This document shows positions 20,546 through 25,076 of a stretch of 25,076 nt of DNA, piece by piece. Origin of the DNA: a virus; IMG/VR virus record IMGVR_UViG_3300046733_000057, positions 1-25,076 of that record. One strand, 5' to 3'. The translations under genes and the position numbers were made by a program. The notes beneath the pieces are model-generated. The model worked only from the letters and a program-made list of their open reading frames with translations. It did not search any database and was not told the DNA's origin. Positions within the stretch are counted from its first letter, which is position 1, and each line of letters begins with the position of its first letter.

Positions 20546-21456
20546 AATGGAAAGTTAACTTGTTCTGTCATAGTAGGACTAATTAAATTACTTCCATTAA
20601 TTTGGAATCCTACATTATTTAAAATTGATTTTAGTTTTATAGGTTCATCTAATGGAGTAGGTCTCCCACCTGTATCAATATCTTTTACTTTTCTTACGTG
20701 TATGTGATTATACATCCAATCTGTAGGGTGTTGTGTATATCTGTGAATTACTATAAACTCATCACTTCTATTTACAAACTTACCACCACCCTCTACATCA
20801 CTAGCCATAGGAGGTATTGGATGTCCTGCGTATTCATCTTGTATATTATGTTTCTTTCTTAAAGATTCTGTAGCTGCGTGAGTGTTTAACCATACTGATA
20901 CATTATGAGTTTTACAGAATAATCGTATCTCAGACGTTGCCTCATAATCATAATCGTGTGAGTTAATTCCTTTTAACATATCTCTATCCTTCATTAAAGA
21001 GTTATAAGGGTCTATTAAGAACCCTTGGTAGTTCCACGCTTTTTTAATATTAGTAGCTAAAGTTAATAAAGATTTATATGTATGTAATTGGTTAGTGTCA
21101 ATAATCTTAAATTGATGAAATATAAATTCTTTGTGTTTGTTAAATTCTTCTTCAGGAATTTTGTTGATTGGTTTAGCAGCTAAGAACTCTATTAGTTTTC
21201 TTATAATACTGTGTGCATCATTCTCACTAGAAAATACTAACCATCTTGTATTATGCTTTAATGAATAAAGCAACATTAAATAAAGTATAACAGTCGTTTT
21301 ACCTACGTTTGCGTGTCCAAGGCATACAAGAAAATTACCTGCCTTAAATCTAAAATATTCGTCTATTTCTGGGAATCCTAATGTTAATCCTTCAACCATT
21401 TGACCATTTCTTATTTTATAAAGTTTATCTATTTGGTCGTCAAAGTTTATTAACAT
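20542..21456 (-). CDS. RecA/DnaB-fold ATPase, probable replicative helicase
   Basis: The 304-residue protein has Walker A GHANVGKTT (47-55), a following WLVFSSEND (motif typical of DnaB/RadA: FSsEn), Walker B with GFLIDPYNSL (Asp149), and VWLNTHAATES near 190-202. The gene is the size of the C-terminal RecA-like domain of DnaB helicases and lacks the N-terminal primase-binding domain. This suggests either a DnaB-like helicase of the phage type or an accessory RecA-like ATPase. It sits between SSB-like genes and the sigma gene, as expected in a replication operon. No primase or polymerase is visible, so the rest of the replisome may come from the host or from outside the window. Confidence 0.8.
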   Translation of the reverse strand: MLINFDDQIDKLYKIRNGQMVEGLTLGFPEIDEYFRFKAGNFLVCLGHANVGKTTVILYLMLLYSLKHNTRWLVFSSENDAHSIIRKLIEFLAAKPINKIPEEEFNKHKEFIFHQFKIIDTNQLHTYKSLLTLATNIKKAWNYQGFLIDPYNSLMKDRDMLKGINSHDYDYEATSEIRLFCKTHNVSVWLNTHAATESLRKKHNIQDEYAGHPIPPMASDVEGGGKFVNRSDEFIVIHRYTQHPTDWMYNHIHVRKVKDIDTGGRPTPLDEPIKLKSILNNVGFQINGSNLISPTMTEQVNFPF

Positions 21457-21457
21457 A

Positions 21458-21739
21458 TTAATCGTTTTCTATTTCCTTTTGTAAGTTAGCTAAAGCTCTC
21501 CAAGCTACCTTAGCTGAATGTCTCATACCATCTGAATCTAATTTACCTGCGTCTATTAAATGTCTTGTAAGAGCATCTAATTCGTCTGTACTCTTGTTTC
21601 TATCCCAATGCAAAGGTTTGTCTGGATGGTGTTGCTGATTACCAATATAAGAAACTTTTGCCACTTCTAAAATAGCATCTGGAAAATAATTTAAAACCCC
21701 TGAATAAACAGGAGCTTTTTTTCTTTCTTCAGCAGTCAT
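21458..21739 (-). CDS. dATP/dGTP diphosphohydrolase-like protein (DUF5664 type)
   Basis: The 93-residue protein reads KAPVYSGVLNYFPDAILEVA, then KPLHWDRNKSTDELDALTRH and LIDAGKLDSDGMRHSAKVAW. The NW/HWDRN..., RHL.dAg..D..sG..H.a..aw.a pattern fits the phage dATP/dGTP diphosphohydrolase N-terminal (DUF5664-type) family as I remember it. Such enzymes trim purine dNTPs. In some phages they accompany base-modification pathways, but no such synthetic gene is visible here. The catalytic acidic residues cannot be verified without an alignment. Confidence 0.65.
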   Translation of the reverse strand: MTAEERKKAPVYSGVLNYFPDAILEVAKVSYIGNQQHHPDKPLHWDRNKSTDELDALTRHLIDAGKLDSDGMRHSAKVAWRALANLQKEIEND

Positions 21740-22075
21740 TTAAAATGGTAAATCATCGCTTCTATCAGGACTTTGTTCTGAAGCTGTTACTTGTTCTACA
21801 TCATCTTCTATCTTCCACCCCTCTATAGTGTTAAATACCTTTACTTCATTAGTTTTAGGATTTTCCCATTCTCTACCCTTTAGGTTAATTGATGTCTTTA
21901 CAAAAGAACCTTCTGTGTAATGGTCTAGTAGATTAACTCTATCCTGTGTAAACTCTACTTGTAATGTTTGTGGGTATTTGTCATTTGTTACTAATACCAT
22001 ACTTCTTATTCTAAAGTTGTTACCTCCGAATACTTTTGATTCATTGATTTTTTTAATTCTTCCTGTGATTTGCAT
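21740..22075 (-). CDS. DUF3127-like single-stranded DNA-binding protein
   Basis: The 111-residue protein begins MQITGRIKKINESKVFGGNN, then has FRIRSMVLVTNDKYPQTLQV, a loop with LLDHYTEGSFVKTSINLKGR, and EWENPKTNEVKVFNTIEGWK. These match the DUF3127 OB-fold family, which resembles SSB. The end is acidic and finishes DDLPF, like the SSB C-terminal tail that recruits partner proteins, supporting the role. It lies in the replication operon directly before the diphosphohydrolase and helicase genes, and after another small OB-like protein. Confidence 0.8.
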   Translation of the reverse strand: MQITGRIKKINESKVFGGNNFRIRSMVLVTNDKYPQTLQVEFTQDRVNLLDHYTEGSFVKTSINLKGREWENPKTNEVKVFNTIEGWKIEDDVEQVTASEQSPDRSDDLPF

Positions 22076-22077
22076 AA

Positions 22078-22437
22078 TTATTGTTTTAATATTTGATTAA
22101 ATTGATTTGTAAATTCTTCTATTTCTTGAATGTTTATCTTTCCAGAAGTTGCAAGTTCTATAGCTCCTTTAAATGCTACTTGTTTTAGTATTGAATTGTG
22201 AGTGTCAAGAGGTTTACTAAAAGATGTTTGTGGTTTAGGATATATTATTTTAGCCGTACCATACTTTTCATTTGTGATTTCATATTCTATTTCTTCTCCT
22301 ACTTTCTTTTTAAATTCTCCTTTTGCTAGAAAGCTGTAAGAATTACCATTTGCTAATGATACTTGAAATTTATTAAAAGAACCAGATGTATTAGACCAAG
22401 TGCCTTTAGATTCTACGTGAGTGATTTTACTTTTCAT
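22078..22437 (-). CDS. Small OB-fold-like replication protein (119 aa)
   Basis: The protein has a beta-rich first half (KITHVESKGTWSNTSGSFNK, NGNSYSFLAKGEFKKKVGEE, IEYEITNEKYGTAKII) and a helical second half (HNSILKQVAFKGAIELATSG, then IQEIEEFTNQFNQILKQ). Phage proteins with this arrangement, an OB-like strand part followed by a helical tail, often sit beside SSB-like genes and are annotated as ssDNA-binding or recombination mediators. I do not assign a specific family. ATGA coupling with the upstream coiled-coil gene. Confidence 0.6.
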   Translation of the reverse strand: MKSKITHVESKGTWSNTSGSFNKFQVSLANGNSYSFLAKGEFKKKVGEEIEYEITNEKYGTAKIIYPKPQTSFSKPLDTHNSILKQVAFKGAIELATSGKINIQEIEEFTNQFNQILKQ

Positions 22438-22592
22438 TGTTTAGATTTATAATAGTTATTTGATTCTTCTTGTTCTTTAATTTCACTAGTTGAAGATAGT
22501 GATAAATTCTTAATTCTTAAATTTGCATTTTCTTTTTGTAATGCTTCTACTTGAAATTGTAGTTGTCTAATGTAATCTTCTGTGTAAGTCAT
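22434..22592 (-). CDS. Small coiled-coil protein (52 aa)
   Basis: Starts MTYTEDYIRQLQFQVEALQK with a leucine-zipper-like heptad pattern through ENANLRIKNLSL, then a polar tail. It overlaps the previous gene by four bases (ATGA) and the next by ATGA. It is likely a dimeric small protein; function unknown. Confidence 0.65.
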   Translation of the reverse strand: MTYTEDYIRQLQFQVEALQKENANLRIKNLSLSSTSEIKEQEESNNYYKSKQ

Positions 22593-22738
22593 AGTTTATC
22601 TATTTGTTTTAGGATTAATTCTGCTTTACTATCATTGTACAAATCCCAGTCAGCAGTTTTAACTGAGTGTTTTAATGACATCTTTATAATGTCTAATTCT
22701 TCTAATGATAGGTTAATAGTGTGAAAGTTTTTTGGCAT
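22589..22738 (-). CDS. Small protein (49 aa), first gene of the replication operon
   Basis: MPKNFHTINLSLEELDIIKM is followed by SLKHSVKTADWDLYNDSKAE and LILKQIDKL. The LSLEEL..I..SL.......D.......... layout is that of small helical phage proteins. The longer reading from a TTG at 22780 is unlikely because it would run through the -7 promoter box at 22760-22767; the ATG at 22738 leaves a leader of about 15-20 bases. Function unknown. Confidence 0.65.
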   Translation of the reverse strand: MPKNFHTINLSLEELDIIKMSLKHSVKTADWDLYNDSKAELILKQIDKL

Positions 22739-22759
22739 ATCTATAATGTTTGTTTTTAA

Positions 22760-22791
22760 CAAATGTAAATAAAAAAACAATACAAGTCAAG
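22760..22791 (-). promoter_or_regulatory. Promoter of the replication operon (CTTG - 20 - TACATTTG)
   Basis: Minus strand TACATTTG (22767-22760) is a perfect match to the Bacteroidetes -7 box TAnnTTTG. CTTG 20 bases upstream (22791-22788) is one base off TTTG; an overlapping TTGAC also resembles a generic -35. It lies just after a terminator and before the first gene of the operon. Confidence 0.65.
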
Positions 22792-22799
22792 TATTTTAC

Positions 22800-22828
22800 A
22801 AAAAAAAAGGGAGAAGATTAATTCCCCC
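22800..22828 (-). terminator. Rho-independent terminator after the NinG-like gene
   Basis: Minus strand stem GGGGGAA / TTCTCCC (7 bp, one G-T pair) with a 6-base loop, followed directly by nine T. It lies about 45 bases after the NinG-like stop and immediately before the replication promoter. Confidence 0.85.
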
Positions 22829-22871
22829 TTTCAAAACAAAAAGATTACAGACCTGCGTAAAAACAGATATT

Positions 22872-23279
22872 CTACAAATATAATTCTTTTTTTCTTTTCT
22901 CTACTAATATTTTATATTTATTTATCATTTCTTCTAAATCTATATTAGAGAACTTTACAATTTGTTTAGATTGTATTAATAGTTCTTCAGGTAAATCTTT
23001 ATAGTATTCTTTTTGGAGTTCTAGTCCGTACTTATATTGTTCACCATATCTCATTACATTACAGGCATAGCATTGTACTTGGCAGTTTAATTCTTCCCAT
23101 CTTGTTGAGTAGGATTTTCTAGACATAAAATGTCCGTTCTGCATTTTTTTATAGTGGTCTTTCTTTCCACAAGTATAACAAGTAACTATACCTTGCTTAT
23201 TAGCTTTACGTAATCTAATGAATATTGAAAATATCGTATCTAACTTCTTTACAAGTGTTTTACGTGATACCTTTCTCAT
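22872..23279 (-). CDS. NinG/Rap-like recombination endonuclease
   Basis: The 135-residue protein reads MRKVSRKTLVKKLDTIFSIF, then a zinc-binding nuclease core. The core has IVTCYTCGKKDHYKK, QNGHFMSRKSYSTRWEEL, and VQCYACNVMRYGEQYKYGLE. Two CxxC pairs and the GHF/....N.Q...CN pattern match lambda NinG (Rap), a junction-resolving nuclease related to HNH folds. An upstream in-frame TTG at 23414 would add 45 hydrophobic residues encoded by a homopyrimidine tract, which is not credible; the ATG at 23279 gives the usual NinG beginning. It lies between lysis and replication units and ends before a terminator. Confidence 0.8.
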   Translation of the reverse strand: MRKVSRKTLVKKLDTIFSIFIRLRKANKQGIVTCYTCGKKDHYKKMQNGHFMSRKSYSTRWEELNCQVQCYACNVMRYGEQYKYGLELQKEYYKDLPEELLIQSKQIVKFSNIDLEEMINKYKILVEKRKKELYL

Positions 23280-23304
23280 TTTACTAATATAAGAATTTAT
23301 AACT

Positions 23305-23351
23305 AAAAAGAAAGAAAAAGAAAAAGAGTAAAAAGAAAAAGAAAGAAAAAA
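23305..23351. repeat. 47-base purine tract in the leader of the NinG-like gene
   Basis: On the plus strand bases 23305-23351 are A/G only except for one T at 23329, made of irregular AAAAAG/AAAG units; the transcribed message would carry a C/U tract. It lies in the 173-base non-coding gap 23280-23452, which otherwise shows only a TATATTTG box (minus 23441-23434) without a TTTG at the right distance and a weak GTGC/GCAC hairpin. It could form a triplex, act as an unwinding element, or lengthen the leader. No function shown. Confidence 0.6.
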
Positions 23352-23452
23352 CCTACAAAAAAGAAATTTAAAGTGCCTGTTCCAAGCACCGTCCAACTTT
23401 ATTAGGTTGTGCAAGTTTAGCTATTAGCATTGACAAATATATAAAAAAATAT

Positions 23453-23578
23453 TTATCTGCCTTGTCCTCTATATTTCTTTTTAAACTTTACTTGACCCTT
23501 ACTTGCGTTCTTAGAATGTACATTAGGTCTTTTAGTGCGTTTAGAGGCACGATAATTAGTTGAGGTAACCTTTGCCAT
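23453..23578 (-). CDS. Small basic protein (41 aa)
   Basis: MAKVTSTNYRASKRTKRPNV is followed by HSKNASKGQVKFKKKYRGQG and a final R. It is very Lys/Arg-rich, probably disordered and nucleic-acid binding. The ending (RP.VHSKN..S......KKY.GQGR) is one I recognise in many small proteins of Bacteroidetes phages, function unknown. TAATG coupling with the holin-like gene, so it is made together with the lysis proteins. Confidence 0.7.
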   Translation of the reverse strand: MAKVTSTNYRASKRTKRPNVHSKNASKGQVKFKKKYRGQGR

Positions 23579-23973
23579 TACTTTTTTATTTTCTCGTAAC
23601 TACGACCCCCAAAATAAGCTCCTATGACTGTTATAAGAACTAACTGTAACAAATCAATCCAACTTTCTTTAACTTCAAACGAAATAACACCTGCATCTAT
23701 AAACACCATAAGTACAGTAGATACAACTAAAAAGATTAATACTAAAGGTCTTACATTCTTGCTTAAAAAACTGTCGCTATTCATATCAGTTTTCCAACGC
23801 TCTGTTACGTTTTGTTGCATATCAGCTTCTGCATCTATTAACACCTTAGTCATCTCATTTTCAAACCTTGCTCTATCTTCTTTTGAGAAAGTATGTTTAG
23901 CTATGATGTTAGATATCTTCTCTGCTACTCCTCCTGCTGCTCCTCCAAATAGTTTTGCTAGTATATTTTTCAT
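23578..23973 (-). CDS. Holin-like membrane protein (3TM / GTA-type)
   Basis: The 131-residue protein begins with an amphipathic, Gly/Ala-rich helix (KLFGGAAGGVAEKISNII). A charged helical middle follows (FSKEDRARFENEMTKVLIDA), then two clear membrane segments (VRPLVLIFLVVSTVLMVF and LLQLVLITVIGAYFGG), ending in the basic GRSYEKIKK. The layout, with NVRPLVLIFLV preceding the first strong segment, matches the 3TM holin family known from gene transfer agents and many phages. It would permeabilise the inner membrane to free the amidase encoded upstream. Confidence 0.75.
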   Translation of the reverse strand: MKNILAKLFGGAAGGVAEKISNIIAKHTFSKEDRARFENEMTKVLIDAEADMQQNVTERWKTDMNSDSFLSKNVRPLVLIFLVVSTVLMVFIDAGVISFEVKESWIDLLQLVLITVIGAYFGGRSYEKIKK

Positions 23974-24070
23974 AAATGTATTTTAAAATAATTACTGATA
24001 AAATTACTGTGTAAATGTTTATATGACTTTCGCCACAAATTCCAAGTAAGTGCCTAAGTGTTTCTATCAT
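23909..24070 (-). CDS. Small membrane protein (53 aa) overlapping the holin gene
   Basis: The frame reads MIETLRHLLGICGESHINIY followed by the membrane-like TVILSVIILKYIYEKY and then a basic tail (IWRSSRRSSREDI) that lies in another frame over the first 65 bases of the holin-like gene. The start is ATGA-coupled to the upstream gene. The LLG.CGE.H..I beginning is a pattern I associate with small lysis-region proteins in flavobacterial phages. The overlap of 65 bases is unusually long, so the true product may be as drawn or the downstream gene may start later. Confidence 0.55.
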   Translation of the reverse strand: MIETLRHLLGICGESHINIYTVILSVIILKYIYEKYTSKTIWRSSRRSSREDI

Positions 24071-24372
24071 TTTAGTTCTTTTAGTATTGTATATATTTCT
24101 TCTAATTCTTTTTCCATATACTCAATTTTTAAATCTTGTCTGCCATCAGCAGGTAAAGCACCTAATTCTCCTCTTGGCCATTTTATTCTAAATTCGTCAT
24201 TTAAACTTTGATTGTATTGTAGTCGTGCTACATCCATTTGTAGTGTAGCAATTTCAGCAGTTAAAGTGAACCAAACACCTGTTATAGACAATATACCTAA
24301 TATTATACCTATTAAACTTTTAAGGTCTAATTGTATTTTAGAATTTTCTCCTAATTCGATTGGTTTTGTCAT
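24067..24372 (-). CDS. Single-pass membrane protein of the lysis cassette (101 aa)
   Basis: A short polar N-terminus (MTKPIELGENSKIQLDLKS) precedes one membrane segment (LIGIILGILSITGVWFTLTA). A periplasmic or cytoplasmic coiled coil follows, with the phrase KWPRGELGALPADGRQDLKI and a helical end. The GELGALPAD phrase recurs in lysis-region proteins of marine Bacteroidetes phages. By size and position a holin, antiholin or spanin-like role is possible; no lipobox is present. ATGA coupling with the next gene. Confidence 0.65.
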   Translation of the reverse strand: MTKPIELGENSKIQLDLKSLIGIILGILSITGVWFTLTAEIATLQMDVARLQYNQSLNDEFRIKWPRGELGALPADGRQDLKIEYMEKELEEIYTILKELK

Positions 24373-24377
24373 ATTAT

Positions 24378-24458
24378 TTATGATAAAGGTAAAACAGTAA
24401 ATGAGCCAATTACTAATATGATTACTATCATAAAAACAAACTCAATTAACTTGTTCAT
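24378..24458 (-). CDS. Tiny membrane peptide (26 aa)
   Basis: MNKLIEFVFMIVIILVIGSF followed by TVLPLS: a single hydrophobic helix. Its ATG overlaps the stop of the upstream membrane protein gene (ATGA) and it fills the gap exactly. It may be a pinholin-like or regulatory peptide; function is not established. Confidence 0.5.
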   Translation of the reverse strand: MNKLIEFVFMIVIILVIGSFTVLPLS

Positions 24459-24751
24459 CTTTTATATATTTTATCTTCTATCTTATCTAGTCGTTTATCT
24501 TTGGATTCTATTTGTCCTTCAAGAAACTCTATTCTTTGCTTAATAACTTCTAATGATTGTGCAGGTGGTAGCTTTTTAGCAACCTCTATTTCTTGCTTAT
24601 TAAGCTCTATTTGTTTAGTAAGGGTAGAGTAAGTCATAGTTAAGCTAATAATCCCTCCTACTACCATTATAATAGTTTTTAGGTCTAAGTTTAAATCAGG
24701 TTTACCATCTCCGTCAATATCTACATTAACTTTTTTATTCTCTATTCCCAT
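24455..24751 (-). CDS. Single-pass membrane protein with N-terminal DxDGDGxPD motif (98 aa)
   Basis: The N-terminus VDIDGDGKPDLNLDLKT contains an EF-hand/dockerin-like DxDGDGxPD calcium-loop pattern. It precedes one membrane segment (IIMVVGGIISLTMTYSTL) and a long charged coiled coil (IELNKQEIEVAKKL, IEFLEGQIESKDKRLDKIED). It resembles, in order of parts, the membrane protein encoded next, suggesting an old duplication or a shared design (soluble lead, one membrane helix, coiled coil). Likely part of the lysis system, holin or spanin-like. It overlaps the amidase stop by 17 bases. Confidence 0.65.
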   Translation of the reverse strand: MGIENKKVNVDIDGDGKPDLNLDLKTIIMVVGGIISLTMTYSTLTKQIELNKQEIEVAKKLPPAQSLEVIKQRIEFLEGQIESKDKRLDKIEDKIYKR

Positions 24752-25076
24752 TACTTATATTTTTATATTCTTCCTTAGCATCAAAACAAGGACATACTTT
24801 CTTATTAGTAAAATCTTTATGTCCATATATTTTAGCTTCTGGATACTTCTGTTTTAAATCTTTTAATAGTTGTTCTAATGATTCTTTTTGCTCAGGTGTT
24901 CTAGTATCTATCCATTTGTCCATAGTTCTATCCATACCTCCTATGTAACATATACCTATAGAATTTCTATTGTGACCTTTACAATGCGCACCTATCTTTC
25001 TTTCTGGTCTAGCATCTTGTATCTCACCACTAAGAGTAATGACATAATGATAACCACAATCTGACCAACCATTTCC
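24735..25076 (-). CDS. N-acetylmuramoyl-L-alanine amidase (endolysin), 5' part outside window
   Basis: The frame is open to the right edge; 113 codons are visible and the start lies outside. It reads GWSDCGYHYVITLSGEIQ, DARPERKIGAHCKGHNRNSI, then EAKIYGHKDFTNKKVCPCFD. This is the T7-lysozyme-like Amidase_2 fold. The second zinc His lies in YGHKD and the zinc Cys in KKVCPC, with the catalytic-type Lys two residues before that Cys (K-x-C). The first zinc His should lie just upstream of the window. It cleaves the bond between muramic acid and the peptide stem, releasing progeny with the help of the downstream holin-like proteins. Confidence 0.88.
   Translation of the reverse strand, partial: GNGWSDCGYHYVITLSGEIQDARPERKIGAHCKGHNRNSIGICYIGGMDRTMDKWIDTRTPEQKESLEQLLKDLKQKYPEAKIYGHKDFTNKKVCPCFDAKEEYKNISNGNRE

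Noticed and set aside
22739-22780. N-terminal extension of the 49-aa protein from a TTG at 22780
   Set aside because: The extension is encoded by the -7 promoter box and spacer, and the internal ATG at 22738 fits the leader length better.
23280-23414. N-terminal hydrophobic extension of the NinG-like protein from a TTG at 23414
   Set aside because: The Phe/Ser-rich residues are only the translation of the pyrimidine tract; the ATG at 23279 gives the normal family start.
23434-23441. TATATTTG box as a promoter for the NinG-like gene
   Set aside because: The -7 box is perfect, but there is no TTTG 19-21 bases upstream, so support is too weak for a feature.
1-25076. tRNA genes, CRISPR arrays, insertion sequences, attachment sites
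   Set aside because: I looked for clover-leaf arms, regularly spaced repeats, transposase or integrase motifs and found none.

Overview
The window looks like part of the genome of a tailed, siphovirus-like double-stranded DNA phage (or prophage) of a Bacteroidota host, most likely a flavobacterium. The DNA is AT-rich, starts lack Shine-Dalgarno sequences, three promoter candidates resemble the Bacteroidetes TTTG / TAnnTTTG type, and most structural proteins are of kinds I know from flavobacterial phages. Every convincing gene lies on the minus strand, so transcription runs from base 25076 towards base 1, with dense packing and many ATGA or TAATG stop/start overlaps. There is no integrase, repressor, tRNA, DNA polymerase, CRISPR array or insertion sequence in the window, so lifestyle cannot be decided.

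Layout in transcription order. (1) 25076-23453, lysis: an amidase (5' end cut off), several small membrane proteins, a holin-like protein and a small basic protein. (2) 23279-22872, a NinG-like recombination nuclease, followed by a terminator. (3) 22791-18797, a replication/regulation operon behind its own promoter: small proteins, two OB-fold-like single-strand-binding candidates, a dATP/dGTP diphosphohydrolase-like protein, a DnaB/RecA-type ATPase, a sigma factor and two putative PD-(D/E)XK nucleases. (4) 18796-18437, a 360-base gap with a strong promoter and what appears to be a structured non-coding RNA closed by a 12-bp helix. (5) 18436-16406, small proteins, a RecE/DUF3799-type exonuclease and a DnaA-domain-IV-like protein. 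(6) 16340-14352, terminase small and large subunits, three small proteins and a terminator. (7) 14309-7360, tail chaperone with a -1 frameshift, tail terminator-like and gp10-like proteins, two large tail-tip proteins and the tape measure. (8) 7324-1, prohead protease, scaffold, major capsid, major tail protein, portal, connector and the start of a fibre-like protein.

The most interesting observation is a bipartite motif, AAAATA - exactly 12 bases - CGATATAT, in front of each of five late transcription units (before 16340, 14309, 7324, 5525 and 3218). In four of the five the CGATATAT box ends exactly 4 bases before the ATG. It does not resemble the host promoter. Since the phage encodes a sigma-like protein, a phage-specific late promoter producing nearly leaderless mRNAs is a natural hypothesis. 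The second highlight is the structured RNA at about 18463-18757. The third is a programmed frameshift at a run of nine T in the tail chaperone gene, where about 165 bases are read in two frames.
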